Positions 26,503 to 37,464 of a stretch of DNA of 64,000 nt are shown piece by piece. The DNA is from Loxodes magnus. Its lineage: Eukaryota > Ciliophora > Karyorelictea > Loxodida > Loxodidae. Each line of letters begins with the position of its first letter. Position 1 is the first letter of the stretch. The stretch is from assembly GCA_946699065.1 (NCBI GenBank), contig CAMPDV010000020.1, positions 744,001 through 808,000 on the forward strand, read 5' to 3'. A program made the position numbers and the translations under genes. The notes beneath the pieces are model-generated. The model did no database searches, was not told the DNA's origin, and saw only the letters and a list, made by a program, of their open reading frames with translations.

Positions 26503-27204
26503 TCACTCTCCTTTATCTTTAGACGTTTCCTTTCTTTGATATATGCATACTACAACTCCTATAATTAGTATAAAGCCTCCTATTATGCCTGCGCTCACTT
26601 TAAAATGCAGCGTTTAAACCCATTACTTTAGCAAGCTAATATACTTATTTTATTTAGGCCTTATCTCTTCCATCTTGCACCATTTTCCTCTGAAGTTGGA
26701 TTCTGTTTTGTTTTAATTCTCTGTAATAGTGATTTTCAAAGTATAGTATAAATTATGTTTACTCTCTGGAAGACTAGTAAACTCTTTTGCATTCACCTGA
26801 ATATAAGGGCTTATAAATTTATCCTTCACTAATTTAAAAACAATAATATGCTATCCAGGGTAAGGCTGCTTCTTCTCAGACAAATGGAAGTAAGCTTCTT
26901 AAGCAATTCTAAACTACTATCCAAGAAGTTTTATCTTGATACTAAGTTTGCTAGTAAATGGTATATATTCTTCAGCATCGTAATCTTAAGAAAATGTTTC
27001 ATTTGGACTTATCTATAAAAAGGGACCGCAGCTTAATCTTTAATCCAAAGAGTCAGAAGTAATATTATAAGTGACTCTCGATATCACATTTCTGAACTCT
27101 TTTATAGCATCTTTGTGAAATACTATCGAAACCTTTTGTATATGCATTGTGTAATCAGATGCAAATACATTCCCTAAAATAAGGATAAAAAATAGTAATA
27201 TCAT
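26503..27204 (-). CDS. type I membrane protein
   Basis: 233 aa, ATG to TGA in one frame. A clear N-terminal signal peptide (residues 1-16, ending near FAS) leads into a beta-rich extracellular or lumenal domain with Asn-x-Ser/Thr sites. A single membrane helix (about residues 200-222, GIIGGFILIIGVVV) follows, and a short basic cytoplasmic tail. No family is recognised. The stop is 10 nt before the ATG of the TauE/SafE gene on the same strand, so the two may be read from one transcript or overlap in regulatory sequence. Confidence 0.75.
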
Positions 27205-27419
27205 TTTTGTTTAATTTAATTGGATATACATCCTTAATACCTTATCTTACTTTTTAATACTTAGAAATTAATAAAAATCATAGCCATTTATTTCATCATA
27301 CATCAGACACAAAGCTTCTAAAAGTTAATTAAAAAGCTAAACATAAGCAAGAAGAAAAAATTGCAAAAGTAACCAGAATCTTAGTGATCATATCAAGAGT
27401 TTGAATATAGTGAATAATA

Positions 27420-27953
27420 TATCCTAATATAGAAGAAATTAACTATTAATTTAACGAAACTGAATAGTAGTAATATGAAAAAGTTAATAGATTCAAGTAG
27501 GATGAGCAATCTTACAATCCCTGGGAGAAATTATGAGAGGAAATGTCATAAATTAAAAAACTGAATTGTGACTATTCATGCATATGTTAGCAATTTTTAC
27601 AAATAAAATACTTAAAGAAGAATATATTTATTTTAATCTCAACCCTTATTAAACGAAGAAGTTCAATTAAAAAGAAGAAGAAAAGAGATTCTGAAAAAGC
27701 AGTTCTACAGTTTTAGCTCAAAAGAATTAAAAATAAAGTGAATTAAAGGAGATTTCATAAAAATATATAAAAGCAATGGAACTTACAAAAATAAAAGTTT
27801 TAAGGTACTAAGCAATATGTAAAAGAAACAATAACAATCCACGAAAGAAAATGGATGAGAATCCAGTCACAATAAAAACAGGACTGACATAACTATTAAA
27901 TACTAGGATAAGCAAAAATATTTATTAATTTTGTTGGTATTATAATATAATGA
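27420..27953 (+). CDS. anonymous charged protein, start unresolved
   Basis: A plus-strand frame ending in TGA at 27951-27953 is rich in Glu, Gln, Asn and Lys. Its N-terminal part (NYQFNETEQQQYEKVNRF) is clearly protein-like. No ATG precedes that part in frame, so the start is probably in an upstream mini-exon between 27215 and 27420. No domain is recognised. It is divergent from the type I membrane protein gene. Confidence 0.4.
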
Positions 27954-28541
27954 AATATCTAATTAATTAAATAAAGCTAGAGGAAAACAGTTCTGCTCAA
28001 TTTATTTGACTTATAAAAAATCAAGTCAAAATAGTACATTTTTTAAATGGTTATTATTTATACAATTAAGCAAAAAATATTATAATAAAAACTTTTATGT
28101 TTAAAGTACTTCTTTATAAATACAGCATTATTCATTGAAATATATAAACTTAACTCTTAAAAATGTAATATAAAATAACTCAAAAATAATTATATTTTTT
28201 AATATATGTATTTAAGATTTATTACTCTATGGAAAGAAATAAAAAAGATTATACAACAAAATTAAAATTATTTAATTAGATAAATAATAATTATTTGTGA
28301 AAAGAAAACATAATACATAAAAAGATAAGAGAACTACTCTAAATCTTAATTAAAATTAAGAAAATGATTAGGCTAAAAAGCAGAGAACAAATATTAACTT
28401 AGTAATAAATAATGAAGTTATATTTTAAAAGTTATAAAACTAAGAATGCTCAACTCATTTAAATTAAAAATAAAGCACAACAAATTATTTAACTACGTGG
28501 TTTAATTTAGTATTTAATATGCGCCAATAATAAGAATTAAA
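27954..28541. other. AT-rich intergenic, nothing recognised
   Basis: Low-GC spacer immediately upstream of the dienelactone hydrolase gene. Confidence 0.5.
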
Positions 28542-30047
28542 ATGTAAAAAGTAGGTTGCTGTCCTCCAGGAAGTCTTCCAGCTCTTACTGTTAATTATAA
28601 TCCTTAAGGTGAAGTAAGAGATTTAGAAAATGGATTGAAAATTTATCATCATGGTTCTGGAGATAATGTAGTAATCATCATTAACGATATTTTCGGTTTT
28701 AATGGAGGACGTACTAAAGCTATTGTTGATCATTTAGCTCATGAAGGATTTAATGCTATACTTCCTGATTTATTCAGAGGATAATCTTTTGATCCTAATA
28801 CACCTATTTCAGTTGAAACTGTCGTTCCATTCATTCAATAATTCTAATGGGAATAAGTATGGAAAGATATTAAATAAGTAATTGATACAGTAAGATCAAA
28901 AGGAGGAAACAAAAAGTTCGCTCTTTTAGGTTTTTGTTGGGGTGCTTGGGTAAATTTCAATGCTTGTGGAACTGGAGAGTTTGTATGTGCTGCAAATCCT
29001 CATCCTGCTCTTTTATTATGTCCAGCTTACTAGTAGGATGTATTTGAACTAATCAAGAACATAAAGTGTCCTTAACTTTTACTTCCAGCAGGTAACGATG
29101 AATAGAATTTGAAAGAAGGAGGAGAAATAATAAAGGCTTTGGAGAGCAAGCCATTCAAATCAAGAACAAAGACTTATCCAGAAATGTTACACGGTTGGGT
29201 TTCAAGAGGAGATTTGACAAATCCAGCAATATTAAGAGACTGCACTGATGCTTTACAAGAAGTTGTTAGCTTTTTAAGAGAAAATTTCACATCAAGTTAA
29301 AAGGTAGGTTGCTGTCCTCCAGGAAGTCTTCCAGCTCTTACTGTTAATTATAATCCTTAAGGTGAAGTAAGAGATTTAGAAAATGGATTGAAAATTTATC
29401 ATCATGGTTCTGGAGATAATGTAGTAATCATCATTAACGATATTTTCGGTTTTAATGGAGGACGTACTAAAGCTATTGTTGATCATTTAGCTCATGAAGG
29501 ATTTAATGCTATACTTCCTGATTTATTCAGAGGATAATCTTTTGATCCTAATACACCTATTTCAGTTGAAACTGTCGTTCCGTTCATTCAATAATTCTAA
29601 TGGGAACAAGTATGGAAAGATATTAAATAAGTAATTGATACAGTAAGATCAAAAGGAGGAAACAAAAAGTTCGCTCTTTTAGGTTTTTGTTGGGGTGCTT
29701 GGGTAAATTTCAATGCTTGTGGAACTGGAGAGTTTGTATGTGCTGCAAATCCTCATCCTGCTCTTTTATTATGTCCAGCTTACTAGTAGGATGTATTTGA
29801 ACTAATCAAGAACATAAAGTGTCCTTAACTTTTACTTCCAGCAGGTAACGATGAATAGAATTTGAAAGAAGGAGGAGAAATAATAAAGGCTTTGGAGAGC
29901 AAGCCATTCAAATCAAGAACAAAGACTTATCCAGAAATGTTACACGGTTGGGTTTCAAGAGGAGATTTGACAAATCCAGCAATATTAAGAGATTGTACTG
30001 ATGCTTTACAAGAAGTTGTTAGCTTTTTAAGAGAAAATTTCTCTTGA
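28542..30047 (+). CDS. tandem double dienelactone hydrolase
   Basis: 501 aa made of two nearly identical alpha/beta-hydrolase domains of the dienelactone hydrolase family, which cleaves cyclic esters. Each copy has the nucleophile motif GFCWGAW with Cys, an acidic PAGNDE element, and the C-terminal HGW with the catalytic His, so both look active. Each starts at KVGCCPPG. The domains are joined in frame by TSSQ, where the Gln is a TAA codon (29298-29300). Under the standard code this would be a stop, so the fusion exists only because TAA is sense here. The real stop is TGA at 30045-30047. The five differences between the copies that I counted are all synonymous. Confidence 0.95.
28545..29297 (+). 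repeat. tandem repeat unit 1, 753 bp
   Basis: First copy of the duplicated hydrolase domain. It is over 99% identical to the second and out of phase with it by exactly 753 bp (251 codons). Confidence 0.95.
29298..30044 (+). repeat. tandem repeat unit 2
   Basis: Second copy, lacking its own ATG. It carries CAA (29607-29609) where unit 1 carries TAA (28854-28856). Confidence 0.95.
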
Positions 30048-30380
30048 TAGACTATAGATAAACTTTTTTACAATTAGTTTTATATGGAATAATATATAAT
30101 AAAAGCCTTTTTTTCCACTTTATGAAAGTAATTTTAGATAATTAAAAACATTTCTTTTTATAATTACCATCATGTAATTTATTTTTTTAATTTTATAATT
30201 TTATAATGTTCTTAATAGTCTTAATATAAGATATAAAATCAACTAGTAATTAATATGGTTTTCTGCTAATGAATAATTCATTTTTTGTACATGTTTGAAA
30301 TTTTCTTTTAATTATGCTTATTTATTATGAGATATTTAACTATTTGTATGAGTCATAATGTCGTCATAAGGCTAAACCCT
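30048..30380. other. AT-rich convergent spacer
   Basis: Short low-GC region between the hydrolase stop and the opposite-strand gene end. Nothing recognised. Confidence 0.4.
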
Positions 30381-31613
30381 TCAATAAAAGACATTATGAC
30401 CTATATTAATTATACTCTTATGAAAATACTATTAAAGTTATCTCTAAACTACATGTTTTTAAGACGAAAATATTCTTCTAAAAGTGAAATGGATATTTTC
30501 TGTAGTTTTAATTAATGATATATTACATTAAACTGAATTTTCACCTTTTTTTGATTTATTTACTTTGACATTTTCATTTCTCAAATTTAAGTGCCATTCC
30601 AAACTTTGCAAGGAATTCTTAGTAAATAAATGCTCGTATCCCATTACCCTGTTAACTACATGATCATTAAAAGGTTGCTTGTCTTGCGTTGTACTTACTT
30701 ATGAAGATTCTCATTTAAAATCTCCTGATTTTATTAGCTTTGCTAAGGTTATATTTTTGCTCTAAGCAATCTTTTTTAGTTAATTCATTGGAGGCATAAG
30801 CCTTGCTAAGTCTGGAGGATTTGTCACACCTTCATATCACTGTTTTTGGTTTTCTGTCTTAGCTGTATATTTTCTTAAAGAAGTTTCGAACGTAATTTGA
30901 CTAGCATTTGGTGTTTCTCCACCTCTTGATTTAGTCAGGTAAATTAAATTCGTTGAATTTCCTTATCTCAATCCAGGAATATCCACTACAACTTTTTATA
31001 TTTTATCCTTTGATTTTTCTAGATCTTTTTAATAAAAGCTAGGTGCTCCTTATAATTTTTGCTTGTATCTACTTATCATTGCCTTATTCTAACCCTTTTC
31101 GCTAGATCTTAGTTGAAATAATCACTCCATGGAATCAGCATCTGGCTGCTTTCCATACCTTTAATGAACGATATGGTAAAACTAGTTAACATTGTAGTTT
31201 ATATTTCTAATATCTTGCTAAATTCTATTTTACTCCTAGGAATAACCTCTAGATTACTCTTAAAATGAAGAAATTGATCTTCCTTTTCTATTTCTTATTC
31301 CAAGCGAACTAGTTCGTATTCTTTCTATGCTATTGATACTTTGATATTCACTGTTAATTTCTAAAGTTTTATTAAGATTTGAGGGATATCCCTTTCTAGC
31401 ATTCCTAAGTTTATGTGATGTATCTGATCCTCTTTTTAAATTTTAAGTAGTTTTTGGCTCAACGGAATTCAATTAAGAGATGGATAGCTAATCTTTAGTT
31501 GATTTAAGTAAGGGGGATTTGGTATAATCAAGAGATTACTATCTACGAGAAGGCTTAGCTAATAAATTTTTGTTTTATATGTTGCTTTTTTATAATCTGA
31601 GATTTATTTACAT
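30381..31613 (-). CDS. anonymous basic Ser-rich protein or C-terminal part of the next gene
   Basis: A frame of up to 411 codons, with an ATG at 31611-31613 and a TGA at 30381-30383, encodes a Ser/Lys/Arg-rich protein. Its first half looks disordered and its second half globular (VVDIPGLRQGNSTNLIYL, PPDLARLMPPMNQL). No family is recognised. The ATG lies 86 nt inside the 3' end of the large gene 31528-36079 on the same strand. Either the genes overlap, a downstream start is used, or an unplaced small intron joins this frame to that gene as one protein. Confidence 0.5.
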
Positions 31614-34600
31614 GTTTTGCATTTTGAATAAATCTTTATAAAAGCTTAATTTGCTTAATTTATTATTGCTCTTTTAATTTCAGTTACTCTTAATATAATT
31701 CTTAACAAATCTAATACTATATATGAAAATGGCTACGCTTATAATATATTAGCTGTAAAGCTATCTCTTTTAATTTTACTATGCTTTCTTTATCTATTTC
31801 AGTTTCTTAATCCTCATATAAAATTACTATATACTGTATTTATTTTGAAATAAGAGTGCAAAATAGTTTAGATCTAAATAGCAGTAATTGATACAACTTA
31901 TGAAATATGCAAAAGCAAGGATCTTAGTCAGAATAAAAGTAAAAGGCTCATACTATATAAATAGTAAAGACTAAGTTCAACACTACATCTTATACTTCTT
32001 TATATTCAAATGCAAATACTTCATCCCTTTTATTCTTTTTCTTTCCATTTTCCTTAAATTAAATCTTCTTTATATTCCAAGTTTAAATAAAAGCAATTGC
32101 AATTGGTACGATTGCTTTATCTATTATAATAAATAAATTTGCAACTATCCTAATTATCAATAGTAAGTTATATAGAATCATAGAGGAATAAGTACTCTAC
32201 ATTGAGATATATGAGAATTGTAGTTAATAATCTAATTATATTAATAGCTTGATTAAATATGCATTAGGCATAAAAGATATCTCTTTTATTTCCTTTTTGG
32301 TAAAATTGTAATAAATTATCGTATTAGCTCTATAATATTAGCGATGCTTATAACTATAATATATCTTTACAAGGAGTTAGAAGTAACTTTAGCAATAATC
32401 TCTATGCCATATTATTACATTAATTAGAGCATATCTGCTTACTTTTAATCTATTATACTACCTTTAAGTGCTACTAATATAATTCTAAAGTAGATTTTTA
32501 TGAAATTGTATACTTAAAGGAAAACTCTAAATTTAATCAAAATAAAAAAGTGAAAAGAGTAGGTTTATTTGAGACTTAGTAGTTTTACTTAGCAGGAAAA
32601 ATTTAATATTTATCAATTAAGCTAATTTTAAATAGTCCTTTATATAGAAAATTAACTTTGCTTAGTTATTAAACCTCCAATTTAATAGTTTCAAAAATAT
32701 TTATTCATGTAAGCAAATCAGAAACTTCTTAAGCTTGAATTATTAACTATGAAATCTATAATTTTTGTTGCTGTTATTTCACTTTAGTTACAAAATATAG
32801 GATTAGAATATCATTCTAATCATCATTTTTATAAATAAAGCTACTATATTTACTTGCTTTTTTCAAGGTTCATATGAAATTTCATATTTGTTCTCTTAAC
32901 TCTTGCTATCTTATAGCTAATAAATTTTATCTCTAGAAGCTAAATTACTTATAGAGTATAATATTGAGAACCACATAATTGAGTATTTTTTATTTATAGT
33001 AGATTATAAATAGAAAGTTACTAAATGAAGGGCTACATAAATAAAAGATATCTCTTCTAATAAACTATTTATATTATTAAAAGTCTTCATTTGTTACTTT
33101 AGATATTATTTAGGTAGTTATATCTTTCTGCTAGTGACGTTGTTTATAATAAACAAATGAACAGTAGCTTAAAATATCAATAAGAAAGCTTATAAATTAC
33201 ATACTTTCTTCTATGTTTTCACATTATATTTGGTTTCTATATCTAAAAATGAGAATTTAAGGAAGAGAATGAACAATAATTTAATTTAACAATTTAAAGA
33301 AGTTTTAAAGATTAGGATCTTAAGAATAAGCCAATTTATTTTACTTTTTCTGTTACCCAGATTTAAGTATAAACTTATAAAATTTTATGGGAAATGAGAA
33401 GTGTCCAATACATTAAATTATTATTATTTAAGATTGAGTTTGTCCCTGAAAATTTCCTTTATACGTAAAAAAAAGGATTTTAATTTTTAACAGGAAGAAA
33501 AAAACTATTCAGAATTGTCTCTTTATCTATAAGTTATTATCAGAGTATATTGCATTATATAAAGTAATTGCTAAATTTAAATTACTTGCTTATACAAATT
33601 TTCTAAAATAAATCAATATATTGACTCTAATTTTTATATTCTATTTAAAAGAGGCTAAATAATCCTATTGTTCCAATTCCTTTAAATTTGCTGACGGATA
33701 TTGGTTTCAGATAGATTTTTAGCTATACGTTCATATTGTGTTCATTTTGAGCAAACAGTTCCATAATATAGATTTATTATTTGTCCTACAAAACTCTATA
33801 TTAAGAAACTGAGGTGTAACTCCAAGAAATATTTCTACAATGAAATTAAACAGGAATTTTAAATTATTTCTAGTTAGTTTTAATGTAAATAGTTCCTGCT
33901 ACCTTTTCTTATATTATAGCCTAATTTGCAATTCCTCATCTATTTCTAAAATTGCAATTTTGCTTGTAAAATAAGGTTCTAAATTTCTTTTACTCTCTTC
34001 ATAGGATATTTTTAGTTATTTCTACGAAGAATATATCTAGGTGATTCTTAAATCAGTATTGAAAGAAATTAGAACTTCTAGTTACTCTATTAGAGTGTTT
34101 GATACTAAAAATTATTTTGATAGAATGGCTAAATTTTGAAAGAGTTCTAGAATTCAACTTTCTAGCTTAATTCCTATTTCTCCTTCAAAAGTATTAAGAA
34201 TTGCCTGATCGATTTTAATTCTTAACATTTTAGTAATATAATAAATACGAATATTAAACTCTTAATAGGGCTTATACAATTTTTATAAGTTAGGTAACTA
34301 AAAATTTTATATTTTAATTTATTAGAAGAAAAAGAAACTTAGATTATAGATACTAAGCTATTTCCTTTCAGTATTGCTTCTTGTTTTTATTATTTAAAAT
34401 TTAGGTTCACACAATTAATTATCTTCAAAATCTACCATCATATGACTGATTTCAGTTTAATTAGCTATAGATGCAATAAATTTTTCAAAATTGCTTAATC
34501 AGTAGTTTAAGACTTAATGCAAATATAGTCAGAATCGTTTTAATTCTTCATTTTATATTTTAACATTTCTTGAGGTTACATGGATTAACGCTTTACTGCG

Positions 34601-36079
34601 GCAATTATCGAAGTCTAGTTTATTAGATTTATTGAAAAATAGGTAGCTGAAAAACCAAAAGTGTTCTATATAATGCTGGTTATATTAACAAGCCTAAATG
34701 TAACAGTATTTTTGATAAGAATAGTAAAATTGTTTCCTCATAATAAATGTTTACAATATAAAAGGCTCCTTTTATATACAATATAGATATCAAAAAGCAT
34801 TTAGTTTAGAAACTCCCTGCTTGTCAACTTTGTTAGTTTGATGGACCATTTTAAAAATCACTTAAAGGACTTTTGAATTGTTTAAACTTAGCAAAATTTG
34901 ATGCATATGGAAGTTGAATGATTCTAAAGAAAATAAAAGAGAATAATATATTAACCACTAATTATGATATAGCTGATAAAATAGGATAAGAATTTATTTC
35001 TGAAATTTCTTTATTCTTATTCTTTTCTAAATTGGAATTATTGAAAATTAAAAGGTTTATGAAAGAAATAGTACCAAAATGCAGAAGAACGCAGATCAAA
35101 TTGAATGGATAGATTGATAGCTATAGAGGATGCACTTATATATAAAGTTAGTTCAAAATAATATTCAAGATTTAGTTAAGAAATAACAATTGCTTGAAGA
35201 GTTAAAAGTATATGCCATCTTTATCATATTATGCTCTTTTTTAACTTTAATATACATTGATATAATATTTGGCTTTTATTTTATATTTCATAAAGCCCTT
35301 TTATTATAAATCAAATAATAAAGCGATTAATAAGTTTGAGTGAGACTTTGAAAGATAGATAATGAAAAGTAAATTAAAAAGTTTTTATACTAATACTTTG
35401 TTTTAGACAATTGATTAGAGTCGTAGAATAAAGTTTAGAAATGACATAGAAATTCCAAATAAAATAATCAATAAAAATAAACATGCTGCTACTTGGAGTT
35501 CCATCCTAATATTAATAATTACTTGAAGAAAGAAATTCATGTGCCTCAGTTGAATCAAAAGGTACATCAGGAAGATTGTTAGAATCTACATTTTTTAATT
35601 CAAGTTTGTTCTTTTTCTTCTTAAACTTCTTCTTGGGTTTTTCTGGTTGAGATGAAAGTAGAGATTAGAGACTTTATTGCTAAAATTACATTTATACTTC
35701 CATCTACATATGCTCCATTTGCTAAATTTGCTATATTATTTACTCTTCTTCCTGATATTTAATAACTTACAGATTTTAGCTTTTTTAGCTTGTTTTAAAA
35801 CATTTTTTAGTTGCTGTTTGCTTACTTCTCTGCAAAAGAATACTATAAACTCTAAACTCTAGTCAATTCATACTTAAGCTTCTGCAAGCTTTTTTCAATG
35901 TTTTCTTTATCTTATTTCTAAAGCAAGTTGTTACATAAATAAGCACTGTCTTATTCAAGCACGTCTTGTCATGGAATGGTATCTAGCAGTTTAATAGGAG
36001 TTGCTATTTTTTCTTGGGAGCAGGCTGTAGAAGGAGATTCTGGAGAATGCTATCTTTGAGAACTTGTCATTCCTTTCAT
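31528..36079 (-). CDS. large anonymous protein, about 1510 aa, one intron
   Basis: Exon 1 (35771-36079) encodes a Ser/Pro-rich start, then a helical segment. A 19-nt intron with a GTAAGT donor links it to exon 2 (31528-35751), one continuous frame of 1408 codons ending in TGA. Exon 2 opens with a Gln/Met/Lys-rich stretch and a Lys-rich cluster. The remainder is rich in Ile, Phe, Leu, Tyr and Gln, with many hydrophobic stretches that could be membrane segments. No family is recognised. The first 200 residues are the most convincing; hydrophobicity further on may partly reflect AT-rich composition. Confidence 0.5.
35752..35770 (-). other. intron, 19 nt
   Basis: GTAAGTTATTAAATATCAG. It bridges two frames that are otherwise incompatible. 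Confidence 0.7.
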
Positions 36080-37464
36080 TATAAATGAATTTGAAAAATG
36101 GTAATTATACTTTAAATTAATTAAGAAATAAAAAATTACAAAATAAATCTTCTTTTCTCTACTTTCTTTACTACTGAATCATGATTAAGGCTTTATTATA
36201 CCATTAATTTTCAAACTTTGTTACTTTTATACTACCTACTATGGATATTAATGTCTGATTATAAAGATTCTTCTATTCCTTCTAAGATTAAATTTAAAGA
36301 GGAAAGACATTATTACATTCTTAGCTAGAGTTAATAAATGTGTTGATGAGAATTTAGATAATATTATTATATAATGAAATACTTTGCTATTGTTCTTAAA
36401 TTTTCTTAAGAAGATATAATGTTTAAATTCAATCCTTTATAATGTAATTTCAGATAGATTTAGTTCGCTTTATTAGTTTTTATCGCTCATATAATTTCTT
36501 TTCTTTCAGGTATATAATAATTTTCTTCTTCTTTTGCTTATAAATATTTTCAAATAAAACACTAAATAATCATACCATACTTTTCATCTTTGTTTATCAA
36601 TTTTACTTTCATATTAATTGAGTATTTTAAAATATACTTAATATATTAATGTATATAGCATTTTTAATTTTATCTTATGTTTGTAATGCTTACATTTAGA
36701 TTCTTTAAGCATGAATTTAGGAAAAATTTCATATTAGCACATTTGCTGTTTGTTAAATTAAGCTCTTATAACTCTAAATAACTTTTAATAATCCCTTACA
36801 ATTATTTTATTTATCTTAGTTGCACATAAAAAGTAATCCAGGATTTAATTTATATTTGATATATGATTTCTAATAGCAAATAATAGCTTTAATTAACAGG
36901 GTTATCTCTTATAAATCATTTTTCTTTTTAAAGAATATATAAATAATTACTGCTACACTTTATAAGTTATTATGATCTACACTCTTCTATCTTCTTAGAA
37001 TTACTTCTTAGTAGATAGATACTAATAACTTCATTAAAGATTATGCAAATATTTATAATGTAATGCTTAGATTTATTTTAAAAGGATAGTAGAGTTCTAA
37101 AATAGCTAGGACTTTTTGCTTATATTTGCTAGTTATTAAGTAATAGACTTGCAACTTAACCTGAGCTTTCTTATTTACTATCTTTGCTTATAGTGCTAAC
37201 TACAATTATTTTATTTGCTTATACTTATTTCTTTAATTTACTTAACCTACTACTTAATATGCTTTATTTAATTCTAATGCTCCAGTATTCTATCATCTAA
37301 AAAAATAAAAGTAAAGAACTGAGAATAATTGCAGCAGCTGAAAATAAAGGCATTTTTTAATTTGCAGACTTATTTAGGGGATAAACTAAAGATTAGACTT
37401 ATAAAGTGTGATTGAAAAGGCTATTTTATAGAAGTTTGAGAGAAGTAAGTTTACATAATTTAGA
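36080..37464. other. AT-rich intergenic, nothing recognised
   Basis: Divergent spacer of 1.4 kb between the large minus-strand gene and the phosphodiesterase. Likely holds both promoters; no motif is recognised. Confidence 0.4.

Noticed and set aside
31680..32048. Minus-strand 123-codon frame with an ATG and a TGA
   Set aside because: It sits inside the large minus-strand gene in another frame; the larger frame is better supported.
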